Shown piece by piece: positions 24,236-35,999 of a stretch of 64,000 bases of DNA; position 1 is the stretch's first letter; every line of letters starts with the position of its first letter. Under the pieces are notes generated by a model. It worked only from the letters and a program-made list of their open reading frames with translations. It was not told the origin of the DNA and searched no databases. The position numbers and the translations under genes were made by a program. Where the stretch lies: positions 806,001-870,000 of the forward strand of contig JADNRV010000002.1 of NCBI GenBank assembly GCA_015499995.1, written 5' to 3'. This DNA comes from Flammula alnicola (Eukaryota > Basidiomycota > Agaricomycetes > Agaricales > Strophariaceae).

Positions 24236-26856
24236 CTATAGTGACCATATCTTAATTTTGGCATCCCGTCCACCAGTTACGAGATAGCGGTCCATGTATC
24301 GAAGCCTTTCCACAGGTTTCGTGTGGCCGTTAGTTAGAAGAGTCGACTTCTGCGAACTTGTACGATTGTACACCTAGCATGATGGCAAGATAAGTGAGTC
24401 GAGTATTCGAGAGTGATGAGTCCTAATAGTACCTTAACCCCATTTTCGCCAGTCGCTGCGATAATCTTCCGAGTATCGAATTGCAATGCGGTAACCGCGT
24501 GATCAAATTGAATGGTTTCAAAGATGCCACCCGTTCGAAGATCCCAGACCTGCAAGGCATGATATCGAATCATTAAGATATATTGAAACATAATAGATAC
24601 TGACCTTCAATGTCTTGTCGAGACTTCCACTTGCAATGTGGATTTCGTCAAACTGTAGACATGTTACTGGACCTGTATGTCCCAGCAATGTTCTGTGAGC
24701 CTGCCCAGTGCGCACTGAGCGAGTGGTGTTCGTTAGAAAGTAAAAAGAGGACATCATGAATAGGCTTACTATCCCACATCCTGACAGCGCCATCACCGCT
24801 GCCGCTAACCAGTCCGTATCCCCAGAATTGGACTCCGCCCACAAAGTCCTCGTATATTTCCCTGGTTCCGTCTGCATACGGTGGAGTTTGCACAGCAAAG
24901 CTACCCGGGAAAGATTGACTAGCTAACGGGCTTGTAAGATTACCATTAGCCGGGTGTGATATTGCCCAAAGAATATCCATGGTCATGACACATTGACCTG
25001 TTGTCAAATCCCACTGCCGCAGAGTTTTGTCGGAAGCCCCAGTTACCTACACCAGCTGCTTAATATTTTGAGAGGGCAATTTTTTGTTGAGGCTTACCAA
25101 ACATTCATCCTCAAAATAGAGGGCAGTTACCGCCTGTGTATGACCTTCGAGAAGCCGGGCACAAGGGCCATCTCGTTGAGGGACGTTTTCTTGACTCGAT
25201 CTAATTCCATGAGACGATTCCGCCGATTGCCCGTCTCCCTCGTCTTCCTCCGCAACGTCACTCAGACTGGTCATATCCGCTTCACCCCACCGCTCATCAT
25301 CTTCTACTCTTCTTAGATCCCACAACCTCACATTACCGTCTGCACCACCAGTCAAGCACACATGGTCCTCGACCTGCAAGCAATGCACAGCCCCGACATG
25401 GCCCCGTAGCCGACCGATCTCCTCGCCTGACAAAAGGTCCCAGACACGAGGTTGCGCATCCTCTTGCGAGGCAGTAACTAGGGTGCCGTATGGCTCTGAG
25501 AAGTCAAGCGCAGTGATAGGAGTGGTGTGGCTATCCAGCGTCTGAGGTCCTTGTGAGATAGAATTCTTAAGTTTGAGCAGAGAAGTCGCATACCATGAAG
25601 GCAACTCCTGGGGGAAGTTCGTCATGCTCAGACGGCAAAAAAGCAGGTCCTTTCAAGAATTTCGGTAATGACATCAATGAGCAACCAAAAATTGGACATA
25701 CCTTTCCGTCGACGGGAACTCGGCGGAAGATGAAGATTTTGAACTGAGGTGGTTGGACGCTGATTCGAAGTTTTCTCGAACGCCATCCTCTCTTTCACAC
25801 CTTCCACTAACAGAACGATTTAGTCGGGTATTTTCTGTTAAAGAAGTCCACCTACGTTCGTCGTCTAGTTCTAGCTCATCCTCCTGTAGTTTGAGTAAGT
25901 CCTGCTCAAGTTTTGCTCTGATGCCATCGAGAGCTTGTATTTTGTGCGTAATCTCTTCAATTTCATTGTTGACGAGGCTCTATTCACAACATAAATTTTA
26001 AATCAGAAAAGAGCAACGGATCGAGATGAATACACGCACCCTTTTGACATGAATGTTCTCCTTATCGCGTAGGATTTCTTGTGACTGCCGTGATAGTTCC
26101 TCTATCCCCAACTTCTTTGTAGCACTGAGACTCTCCCTGCCTTTTTTTGGATGACGAACGACCACGACATCTTCTTCGCTAGCAACACTCTGCCCTTCGT
26201 GCTCGTCCTCGTCTGCAAGTAAGCCCCGCGCACTCATGCCCAGCCTTTTTAGCCCAAGACGCGGTGTATCGACATTGCGCATTTGTCTCCTCCGCGTCTT
26301 GCTTTGCTCGGCACTCGGAATCGTGGCGTTAAATCCGCGCAGCAGACTAACATTAGATGCAACACCTTCAGGTTCTGGAACTTCCGCCTCGAGCAGTTCC
26401 TCTGTAGCCTCAAAAATTTGTAGGTCACCCGAAGTGATGCGGCGGGAACCAAGCCCTATCCGTAACGGAGCGCGCCCAAGGGTTGCAAAATCCATTCTCG
26501 GTCTCAATGATGATGATCCAACAATTGACGCGCGTGGCCTTGAGGAAACAGTAGCTGCAGAGTTCATCATACGCGGTGTCATTATCACGGGCGCGACTGC
26601 ACAATGGAAAAAGCAATTTAGTCTGTCAGAAATACATGTCGGATTATTCAAATCAGAGGTGCATACGTTCAGAGAGAATACGAGTGGAGTCGTTCTTCTT
26701 GTGGTTGAAAGGTGCTATAAACACCTTCTGTACGAGCTCGAATTTGCTGAACGCGCTAGATGAGGTTGAAGCACCCTCCGTTACTATAGGATCCAAGCCT
26801 GTCTTTGGATTCTGCCGTCGGCCATTGTTTGAATGACCCCGTAGGTCTGAACCCAT
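24236..26856 (-). CDS. MDV1: Mitochondrial division protein Mdv1 (WD40 adaptor)
   Basis: An adaptor on the mitochondrial outer membrane that links Fis1 to the dynamin Dnm1 in fission. The N-terminal half carries a disordered region and a coiled coil ([39 protein letters not shown] near 25900), which in the family drives dimerisation. The C-terminal half is a seven-bladed WD40 propeller: [107 protein letters not shown] and [13 protein letters not shown]. The block [20 protein letters not shown] is specific to Mdv1/Caf4-type proteins. The 5' end is uncertain: an ATG at 26856 opens a plausible first exon, but I could not fix the first splice in frame. Confidence 0.88.
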
Positions 26857-26869
26857 GCTATATGGGCAG

Positions 26870-27333
26870 TCTGAAGAACGGAAACCGAGAAGAAGTACGA
26901 GGATGAAAGGTGAAGATAGACTTTTTGCTCAGCCGGTTTCTGACGTTCCTCAGGCTCAGTTCACCAACATAGTCTGAGCCCTGCCCCCTTTGGAATTCTT
27001 TCCCACGCGCTGCACAAGCGAAGATGTTCCAACAAGGTCAGCTCAATGACTCTGAGAGCTTAGATACATTTGGGATTTATGTCCTTACAATGATATTGCT
27101 ACATAGATTGCCTTTAATGCAGGCGTATAAATGCAAAATCTAACCTAGTTTCCTAGAGCCACTGTCTAGCTGCGCAGGATGCTGCTTCCTCTACACCTGG
27201 GCCTGTGCAGTGCCTATTTCACTGGAAATTGGCCCAACAGTTTGAAGACGCGGTCCAAGTAGCCAATATGAGGATGGATCTAGGAGCCTCGCTGCGTTTC
27301 GGCCGCGCCCCATGAACCCGCCTCACGACGTGT
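26870..27333. other. No gene seen
   Basis: About 460 bp between the Mdv1 5' end and the next gene's 3' end. No open frame with recognisable protein is present. It presumably holds the Mdv1 promoter. Confidence 0.4.
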
Positions 27334-28112
27334 TCATCGAGCCCAACTCAAGTCAATTATCATGCCGAGACCATACGGCCGCAGATCATACTCCTGGCGC
27401 AGAAGAGGAGAGCTGGTTGTGGAATCGGGTACCACTTGGATTGGAGGATTTATTGGCTGAGTCTCCCTCGTTGATGGTGTTGCTGCTAAGTTTCTGTGAG
27501 GATCAACCGTTGGACTTGCGTATTTTATGGGCAACTGAGAAGGTACGATGGGAGTCGAAGATGATGATTTTGGACCAAGTTGTCGTAAGCGTGACCAAAA
27601 CCCTGAAGTGGCGACGGCAGATGTCGTCGGAACAGCGAATGTGGTATTAGACGTTGATTCGTCGTCAGCGTCGGGGTAGATAAGGAAGCTTTGTGGCTCT
27701 GCGCGGCTACGTGCCTCCATTTCTTCCTGGACTTCGGTGTCCTCCAATATCTTCTGGCGCTCCAAGTCCTGCCTCAGTCGTTGCACGCTGAGATATTCCC
27801 AATGTGAAACGTTGAATGGCTCGAAGAAGCCTCCACCTGAGAAATCACACCAACAACGATCTACCGCGCGCATTACGGTGGGCAAAGGCTTGGCATAGTT
27901 TGCCATAAGGGTGGTGTTCAGTGCTTCTGCGAATGTTGTGATGTTCTCTGACCAGGGTGTGGTAAGAGGGCTGTCGATAGGAAATGGTTGCCAGTAACAT
28001 GAAGAGATAAAGAGGGTAGTCAGTAGAACGATGCAATAGAAACTAGACAAATTTTATGAGATATAGCAACGACATTAGGTAGGAGAAAGACCAACCAAGG
28101 TTTCGCGTGCAT
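27334..28112 (-). CDS. Unrecognised secreted or membrane-anchored protein
   Basis: I do not recognise the family. A short first exon (MHAKP) joins across a 51-nt intron (gttggt...gtctag) to CFYCIVLLTTLFISSCYWQP, which gives a strong hydrophobic N-terminal segment: a signal peptide or anchor. The remainder (about 240 residues) has WCDFSGGGFFEPFNVSHWEY, a charged helical stretch (RLRQDLERQKILEDTEVQEE), N-glycosylation-like sites (NIT, NTT, NVS), and a Ser/Thr/Pro-rich linker. It ends YGLGMIIDLSWAR. The paired Cys in CWC and the Trp-rich block suggest a folded lumenal or extracellular part. It is transcribed away from p23, with about 350 bp between the starts. Confidence 0.6.
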
Positions 28113-28460
28113 GGTCAGCGAGAAAAGGAACAATATGAGGAAATAGGGAGGCGCCGTGGGCAAAGGCAAAAGGAGCAATGGCAAAAACCAGCGCGTGCAC
28201 CTGGAAGAGGGATGAGCACGGAATAAAGAAGAATTTGAATGTACATACCACATAGCGACTTGACAAGGACCTGTGAAGCAAAGTGCAGGATGACAGAGCG
28301 TGGCCGGAGACCGGCATGCGGCCGGAAATTTATCCTCTTTCGTGACCGAGCTCCGGTCGGGTACTTCCTTAAAAGTGTCGTGAACTTTCTGGACGATTCT
28401 ACGACTGTCCTAGACGCCCTCTTAAACTTGTCCTCCATCCCATTCAATCTCACAGACGCG

Positions 28461-29375
28461 ATGGTTCAACATCCCGAAGTACTCTGGGCGCAAAGGAGCT
28501 CTGACTCTGACGAGGAAAAGGTACACCTCTCTTTCGTTCCTGATGGTCTTGATCTCCTTTGACGCGTCCTTCGTTTTCGCGCCTCTCTATCTTTTATAGA
28601 ATATCCTCTATGTCACCGTTAATTTACCAGATATCAAAGAGGCTACGCTGGAATATAACTTGACTCCTACTTCAATCTCATTCAAAACAAAGGCTGGAAC
28701 GTAAGTCATCTTTTACTAGACACTCCTCGCGCCACACTTATCCGTTTTTATAGTCAAGAGAAGGAATATGCCTTCGATCTCGATTTTTTCGGCGAAGTTG
28801 TGCCAGAGGTTTGTTATGAAATTTACTCCTCAAACGAAATATTGAACGTCTCTTCGTATTTTAGAAATCATCCAAAAAGCTGAATTCCCGGTCCTTCAAC
28901 CTTCACATCCGCAAGAAGGAGAAGAAGTCTGAATACTGGCCCCGGCTTACCAAGGAGAAAGTAAAAAATGCCTTCCTCAAGACGGACTTCAGCAAATGGG
29001 TTGATGAAGACGAGCAAGATGGTCATGTAGACGAAGTTCCAGAGGACATGGATCCTATGGGAGGTATGGGAGGCATGGGAGGCATGGGAGGTATGCCCGG
29101 TATGGAAGGCATGGGAGGTATGCCCGGTATGGGTGGTATGGGTGGTCCAGGAGGCATGGACTTTGAAAAGGTCATTACCCGTCTTTTGACCCTTTGACCC
29201 AATCACTGATCTCGCATTTTAGATGATGGCTCAAATGGGTGGTATGGGTGGTATGGGTGGAGGAGGTATGCCCGACTTTGGGGCTGGCCCATCTGGATCA
29301 GGCGCCGCGGATGAAGAAGATGACTCTGACGATGATGGCCCTCCTCCTCTCGAAGACGCCGAGCCGGCTAAGTAG
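28461..29375 (+). CDS. Hsp90 co-chaperone p23 (Sba1/Wos2)
   Basis: Binds the ATP-bound Hsp90 dimer and slows ATP turnover; cytosolic and nuclear. The CS domain begins MVQHPEVLWAQRSSDSDEEK and continues NILYVTVNLPDIKEATLEY and YAFDLDFFGEVVPE. The p23 signature SEYWPRLTKEK lies near residue 105, followed by FLKTDFSKWVDEDEQ. The tail is Gly/Met-rich (repeats of GGMGGMPG) and ends acidic (DEEDDSDDDGPPPLEDAE), as in fungal p23 proteins. Introns fall at about 28519-28599, 28701-28754, 28810-28862 and 29170-29222. The Gly/Met repeats are encoded by near-identical ggtatgggaggc units, so copy number may vary between strains. Confidence 0.93.
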
Positions 29376-29671
29376 ACGCGCGATTAGATTGCCGCTGCTC
29401 ATGGTGTTCATGGATTTGCCATGTCCACTGTGGCCTTCGATCTTTCCAAGATCTCTAGTTCCCTTGCCTATCCCAAAAGCTGGAGTTTCGTCAACGCGAT
29501 GCCACTCGAGGCTTATGTACAGTTCTAATGAAAAGTCAATGAAAACATGAAAGTCAGTGGATCTTTTGAAGACGGCAATGCCTTGAATTAAATTTCCAAT
29601 TCATTATGTACAATAATCCCCAAGCACTCCAGTAAATAAGTTAATGCGGTATCCAAAAACAATCGAACCAA

Positions 29672-31170
29672 TCAAGCAACAGTGAACTAGAGATGCAGAG
29701 GATATGTCGTCAGGATTCATCGCATTTGCGGGTATAACAGTGCGGAACTTACGTAGACAACATCGTCAAGAGACCCGTGTTGTGCAATTGGCACCAACAC
29801 GGGCTGGTGGTTGGCTGCTGTGTTGATGGACGAGAGCTTGTAGAAACCGGCGGGCAGACCGCTATCTACGTCAGCATTAAGAACACCATTTTGAGCCACG
29901 CCGTTCAACCCCTTGAAGAAGGCGAAGATGTTGGGGTCGAGCACGGTCGTCGAATCCAGGGAGTCGATTTTTTCAATGACGACGTGAGAATGACCGCGGA
30001 TGATCCCCTGGGCATTAATTTGCTGAGGAGCGGAAAAATAGTTCTGTTGGGCATTCACGAAGTTTCCGGTCTCGAGGTTCTTGACGCCCATCTGGATTGT
30101 GAAGAGGGTGTTTGCCTTGACCGTGGCGCCGTTCTTCGGGAAGAGGAATTTCGAAGAGGGCATTGCTGTCTTGGAGGGGATAACTCCCATGGGTGCTGGG
30201 TTGCATGATCCGTCAACTACTTGAGCACCGTTGGTCAGGGGAAGCTTAGCGGTCAAGCAAAAGTTGATGAAGTTATTGGTTGATGTCAGAGAAGCTACTT
30301 GTCCTACAGTCGCAAAAGAAAACTGTCAGGAGCAAAAACCTCACGACAGAATGTCACTAACCAGCTGCGGGGACGCCTTGTCCGTCGTTGGCGAAACCCT
30401 TAGCGATCACAGCGGGGTCAAGAGCTGAGTACAGAACATATCGTCAATAAAATTGTGTAGTAAGAGCTGAGAGGCGCCTACTCAGTGAGGTTTGGGCATC
30501 TCCCTAAATTGTGTATTCGTTTAAATTGCGATTGCATACAATGGGATAAATAACTTACATTCTGTTGAGCCGGGGGAGCCGCAGCAGAGGTCTCAGCGGG
30601 AGGAGCTTGTGTGGCACTGGAAGCAGAGGCAGCACCAGCCTGAGCACCGGTCTACAATGGCTTTGTGAGATAATCAGTGGCGCTTCATTCATTTATAGCA
30701 TACCGCAGCAATGCGCGCCGCCAGGTCAGCTGGCGTCGTGCAAGCGATGCTCGTTCCTGGCGAGTTGACTAAGGGAAGTGCGGCGCAACTGTAGAATACA
30801 TATATATGTGAGTATGTACGGCAACATGATAGACCATGCCTCAACACTCACACTGTCCCAGCTCCGCAACCCAGAATAGTGAACTTGCCACCCACACATT
30901 GCGCAAAGCCGCCATTGATGCAAGCATCTTCGGGAGCGGTACATGGGGAATTGGTGTTGAGACTCTTGAATTTATCGCTGCAGAGTGAGTTCAAGTTCAA
31001 TGATCCCTGTCAAGCTCTCTCGTAAAAAATGGGACATACTTCAAAGCGATGGCTGCCTGGCCATTCGCAAGAGTAAACCCTGCCTGCCTTGCCACTCTAA
31101 CATATGGCAGCGATCGCGCCGAAGTTGACAGGGCGAATGCCAATGTCATAAAAATACCGGTGATCTGCAT
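29672..31170 (-). CDS. Secreted protein: Cys-rich CBM19-like module plus conserved mushroom secreted domain (copy 1)
   Basis: A secreted protein of a family widespread in mushrooms and often mislabelled ribosomal protein S17. A signal peptide (MQITGIFMTLAFALSTSARS) leads into a Cys-rich module, CTAPEDACINGGFAQC, GGKFTILGCGAGTVCAALPL and NSPGTSIACTTPADLAARI, which resembles family-19 chitin-binding modules. After an Ala/Gln-rich linker comes the shared domain: GQVASLTSTNNFINFCL, GSCNPAPMGVIPS, LETGNFVNAQQNYFSAPQQ, GHSHVVIEKIDSLD and NHQPVLVPIAQHGSLDD. A last tiny exon supplies FTVA and the stop (gtaagt...ctctag). Several introns are 50-65 nt. A second copy of the shared domain is at 37726. The function is unknown; an extracellular role at the hyphal wall is inference. 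Confidence 0.82.
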
Positions 31171-31199
31171 GCTGAACTTGAAATAGAGTGGTAGATTTA

Positions 31200-32135
31200 A
31201 AAAAAATGAATATGTCCAGGCAATGAGCGGAAAACGACACCGGGTCGAAGGAAGTGAAGGAAGAGGATGAGAAAATTTAAAGAAAGGACGAGGGCGAAAA
31301 ATGAACGGAAGTAATTTATTTTATAATGGTCAGTGGCCCTTTATAAGACAAAGTGGGCCATTGTCTCCACATGGTCAAACTTGAAAGAGGCATATGGACG
31401 AATTCGAGTGGCATCAGCACCGTCCAAGGCGAATACGACGATGGAAAGGATACATACCCGGGAATACTCTCGGAAGAGGCGGGCAGAGGCAGGTGTTCAT
31501 ATGGCTTCGTGACTAGATCATGATGATAGTTGTGCAAGTGGCAATTTGTCGAGATTGTTGACAGTAACGCTCTAAACGTTCAATAACGGAGCTAGCGGTC
31601 AGTAAAGTGCTCTTCCATGCGGGTATCGCGGTGGTATGCGAAGTATCATCCTGAACATGTTTTCCAGCTCTTGGGTGAAAATGCCCGAGGCCATTAGTGT
31701 ATATGCATATCCCAAATGCCAAGCCCAACAACAGTGACTCCTCGAGATCATCAATAATGTGGGCTTCGGAACAGAAACGGCCATTATCGGAACAATAGAC
31801 TTTGAAAAACCCTCAGATGATCTGCTTTCGTAACACTCAGTGTTTTAGATGTTGATGGTGATATGGGCGTACAGCCCCGCGGTCGTTGAGTTACAGTGGG
31901 ATTGTGTCAATGGGTTGAATTCCTGCAAACAGTCTGTCGTAAAAGCACAATCTTCGTTTCCAGTAATCAAATAGTTGTTTGAACCTCAGGACTGGTGCAT
32001 GTATATAGTGACGTGCAACTTGTCGTCCACCACGTTTACAGTTACCCTTCAGGAGACTTGTCAACACCTCTCCTAGTTTCATTCACGAAGTGATAAGGAG
32101 ACGCACTGCGTGAGATCCTCCACAATGAAGTTCGG
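31200..32135. other. No gene I can support; scattered short open frames
   Basis: Minus-strand open frames at 31316-31537, 31513-31784 and 31891-32082 abut one another (LENMFRMILRIPPRYPHGR, RGGRQVARHYIHAPVLRF). This could be a decayed gene, but I recognise no family and find no convincing splice chain. Confidence 0.3.
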
Positions 32136-32786
32136 CCATCAGTAAATCGTGGAAAAGTTGGTATGAGGTTGTGACGGTGGTGAAGTCGTGACAAGATGAT
32201 ACGAAGTTGCAACCCATTACATCGAGGTATAATCCATTCGTCTAGTCGACACCAATTTATATTCGTTCGTAATTCTGACCAGAGAATTAGAACCCAAGAT
32301 ACCGGGGTAATCAGCATGGTATTTACCTGAGACTATGATCATCTTTATTATTTGAGGTTCACACCACTTCACCAAAAGTTCAGCTCGTGAGCTTCGAGGT
32401 GTCAGCAGACATCATTCCGGCAGAATGTATATATCAACAATATAATTGTTAGCTACACTAGATCTGACTTTATCATCAAGGTGCATCGTATCCCACATCG
32501 CCATAACTCAGATCACCGTCTCCATCGTCGTTGTCCTCCTCGTCTTCCGCTGTACTGTTTAAGGAACGGATGAGTTGGAAATTACAGTAAGGTCAAAATT
32601 TCTGCCGGTAACCTCGAGGAGCGTCGCAGGCAAGTCGCAGGGCTGTTTTTTGCCATAGTACACCGCGGGTCATTGTTGTGCTTAAATAACTAAGTACATT
32701 CATAAAATATTTCGTAAGTCATTTCAGACTTCCATCGCCACTTAACTGACAACGAATAAACCTAAGTCAAAATGCAGCCGCGAACT
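32136..32786. repeat. 651-bp direct repeat, copy A
   Basis: The sequence from CCATCAGTAAATCGTGG to GCAGCCGCGAACT is repeated immediately downstream with no difference that I can find by eye. It contains minus-strand frames (RCNGLQLRIILSRLHHRH) and an acidic frame (AEDEEDNDDGDGDLSYGD) that could be a terminal exon, but no identifiable gene. There are no terminal inverted repeats or long terminal repeat hallmarks. Confidence 0.9.
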
Positions 32787-33437
32787 CCATCAGTAAATCG
32801 TGGAAAAGTTGGTATGAGGTTGTGACGGTGGTGAAGTCGTGACAAGATGATACGAAGTTGCAACCCATTACATCGAGGTATAATCCATTCGTCTAGTCGA
32901 CACCAATTTATATTCGTTCGTAATTCTGACCAGAGAATTAGAACCCAAGATACCGGGGTAATCAGCATGGTATTTACCTGAGACTATGATCATCTTTATT
33001 ATTTGAGGTTCACACCACTTCACCAAAAGTTCAGCTCGTGAGCTTCGAGGTGTCAGCAGACATCATTCCGGCAGAATGTATATATCAACAATATAATTGT
33101 TAGCTACACTAGATCTGACTTTATCATCAAGGTGCATCGTATCCCACATCGCCATAACTCAGATCACCGTCTCCATCGTCGTTGTCCTCCTCGTCTTCCG
33201 CTGTACTGTTTAAGGAACGGATGAGTTGGAAATTACAGTAAGGTCAAAATTTCTGCCGGTAACCTCGAGGAGCGTCGCAGGCAAGTCGCAGGGCTGTTTT
33301 TTGCCATAGTACACCGCGGGTCATTGTTGTGCTTAAATAACTAAGTACATTCATAAAATATTTCGTAAGTCATTTCAGACTTCCATCGCCACTTAACTGA
33401 CAACGAATAAACCTAAGTCAAAATGCAGCCGCGAACT
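32787..33437. repeat. 651-bp direct repeat, copy B
   Basis: An exact second copy abutting copy A head to tail, offset 651 throughout. Tandem identity without divergence means a very recent duplication or an assembly artefact. The right end passes directly into unique sequence (CCCGAGGGGACG). Confidence 0.9.
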
Positions 33438-33771
33438 CCCGAGGGGACGAACTTGCACTGAGATGCCACATGAATGTCATGTGATCCTGTTCAACGATCA
33501 GGAAAGGAAATTGATGCAAGTTGAACGTTGAACAGCGTGGCCTTCTTGCCTTTCCCCACCGTTCACCTCATACCTTATGCCTCTCTCGATGCGCTTTCAC
33601 ATCATTTCCACTCAAAATTCCCCCATAGTATACTATGAACTTATAGGGCCGACATAGAAGACCTGCGAAGGGGATTCCAGCTCTCATCAACGGAGTCGTT
33701 GGTGGGCTTGCGACGTTGACGAGCGTCGCAGGACCACCAACGACCGCCCGTTTGATTCTTGGGTAGCGGAG

Positions 33772-34263
33772 ATGGCGCTGACGGGCGTACATCTCAACTA
33801 TCCAGGCTCGGGGAGGCTAGTCTACCTGGCAGCATCAACAACATTGGAAGGGAAGGTGTTACCTCGGTCCATTGCCTACGTTGCCATGCTTGTATGTCCA
33901 TCACTATTTATCTCTACCGTGTACTAACATTGTCTCGTAGCTTACCTTCAACCTCACCGATGCAGAGCAGTGGCCGGCTGATGCAATTTACAATGGGTTT
34001 GATTTCAAAACCTTTTACAACGTAATTGTCGACAACTTTGATGATACAACCGTCGCTATCTTCTGCCGGAACAACAAGGAGGTGCTTGTGTGGTGGAACA
34101 AGTGAGTTAAAAGTAGTATGGCATTCGACAAGCAGTTACTGACGTGTTTCTCAGACAAGTTTTCCTGCAACATGGTTCCTCCACAGCCAACGACGATTCG
34201 GTCTGGAAGAGTGCGCTGCGAAGCGCGCTGCTGTTCGCACCGCGTGATTATAGATCCATTTGA
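33772..34263 (+). CDS. Small protein of unknown family
   Basis: I do not recognise it. Three exons (33772-33892, about 33941-34100, about 34155-34263) join cleanly to about 130 residues. The start MALTGVHLNYPGSGRLVYLA leads to FNLTDAEQWPADAIYNGFDF, YNVIVDNFDDTTVAIFCRNN, KEVLVWWNKQVFLQHG and SALLFAPRDYRSI. Introns begin gtatgt and gtgagt and end cgtag and ctcag. The alternating hydrophobic pattern suggests a compact alpha/beta or beta fold. There is no signal peptide. It sits beside the 651-bp repeat and could be a lineage-specific gene. The consistent splicing is the main support that it is real. Confidence 0.5.
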
Positions 34264-34554
34264 TGACTAGTACCACTATCAACCCCAGCTCCTCTCGTAT
34301 TGTAGTATCAATCTAATGTTAATTTCATATCATTGCTTCCATTGTATGACGGGAAAAATTACAATTGTGATTCTAGAAGATCATGTACTTATAATGGGGA
34401 TCCAACAATGCAAAGGTCGCTCATGAAGACAACAGATGGTGACTAAAAATCAATATGCAACCAGGGTGTCGTCGGTCATCATCATGGTATCAGATGATGA
34501 CAATTACAAAAATCCTCCTGGCCATATATAGACTATATATCCCCTGTTGTAATG

Positions 34555-35691
34555 TTATAGCGGGTTATACCAGTGGCAGCACATTGTACCGATTTCGTTC
34601 ACTATATAATCCATGGCCACATTTTCCCGAATTCTCTGATGACTCAAATGGGGTTTGGCATCCGACTCAGCAATGACACTGCGCGCCGTTGAGGTGCATA
34701 CGGCTAGTGTGAGAGATCCGGCGGCACGGCCAGCTTTCAGTCCTGAGATCGCATCCTCTATAACCAAACCTGAGAAAACCGTTCCAGTCAAATAATCGAA
34801 ACTCAAGAAGCGCCCGCGTATACGTACATTTCTTTGGGTCTACCTCGCATCGAGAAGCACCTGCTAAATAGGGAGCAGGGTGTGGCTTTCCTTGTGTGAC
34901 ATCATTGGAAGTGATGAGCCCTAAGGAAGGAAGAGGTACACCTGACCGCTCTAAAGCGCGAGGGGCATATTTGTTCGAGGCTGTCGACGGAAGCCAATGG
35001 ACATGAGCGAGGAACACAAAATGCACAGCTGTTGTGGGATATTTACCTGAGGTAACAATTGTCCATTTGGAACTGCTTGATGGATGCGAGGCTAACTGTT
35101 GAGCGAATCAGAGCGTCAAAATATACGGACCAGGAATTCTACTGACCTTGGAAACCAGTTCTATGGCACCCACCAAAGCCGCTGGTCCCCCTTCAATGAC
35201 TGCGTCCTCAAAGCGGTCGATTTCTTCCTATATGCGATGAATGTCGACGAAACAGTTTAAAGAGCTGGAAACGCGCGAACCAGGAGGCGATCCTCGTCGT
35301 TGATGCCACAGTATTCCTTCAGCGTATCATACAGTCGACGACCGTGCGTTGCATGGGCAATAGCCGTGGAGTCCCCGAGGTTATAATCGGCACTAAAGGT
35401 CTTCCAGGCTTGTAATACGCCAGGAGTAGAGTCTATCAGGGTTCTGAAAGGGACAAATCAGTAGGGGGCGCGATGAGGAGCAAATCTTGAAGCTCTATCG
35501 ATGAGACGAAGTAGAAAGTATTTCATTCTCGGCCGATATGATTTGGAATCACAATAATTGTGAATCCAACTCACCCATCCATGTCAAACAAAATCTGTTG
35601 GATCAGATATGAATTTGTAACAAGCAGGACAGGCGGCACAGAACGAATGATAGATACACACAGCATCTACGGATATAGTGGTAGTCGACAT
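34555..35691 (-). CDS. HAD-superfamily sugar/glycerol-phosphate phosphatase (GPP/DOG-like)
   Basis: A haloacid-dehalogenase-type phosphatase of the group that dephosphorylates glycerol-3-phosphate or 2-deoxyglucose-6-phosphate. Motif I is ILFDMDGTLIDSTPGV: the Asp nucleophile and acid/base are split by an intron after DMDG (gtgagt). Motif II is in WTIVTSASNKYAPRALE, and motifs III/IV are GKPHPAPYLAGA and CLVIEDAISGLKAGRAAG. The first exon encodes only MSTTTISVDA and joins across an intron ending ccaacag. At least six introns are present. The last ~40 residues (HLSHQRIRENVAMDY) do not resemble the family end, so the 3' boundary may be wrong or the tail altered. The substrate is not predictable from these motifs. 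Confidence 0.85.
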
Positions 35692-35964
35692 AGTTCGCTA
35701 GACTTGAAACTGCGAGCTCAATGTGAATGATATACGAATAGATCCGAATCCCAATGATATGGGGCTTTCTGTCAAGACCAGGAGACAGAATCCGACAGAT
35801 GGAGAGTTGAGTAAAGCCCAGGGGAGTCCCACCGGAAAACGCCGAAAAACCCACTTCACAAACCTTTGGGCCATCGTTTCACATGGGGTCCTCGCCTAAA
35901 TAGGCTGGTGCCATCAGTCCGGCCTCAAAACTGGGTATAAATCTACTCTACACGAGCCGTTTGA

Positions 35965-35997
35965 CCCGTGCTTCGCACGGGCGTGCCGTTGGCCTAG
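35965..35997 (+). other. GC-rich hairpin followed by CTAG (possible Helitron-type 3' end)
   Basis: CCCGTGC (35965-35971), loop TTC, GCACGGG (35975-35981) form a perfect 7-bp stem. CTAG follows 12 nt later at 35994. A short GC-rich hairpin 10-12 nt before CTRR is the Helitron 3' layout, but the next base is A where T would be expected, and I find no matching 5' end. It is weak support only. Confidence 0.3.
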
Positions 35998-35999
35998 AT

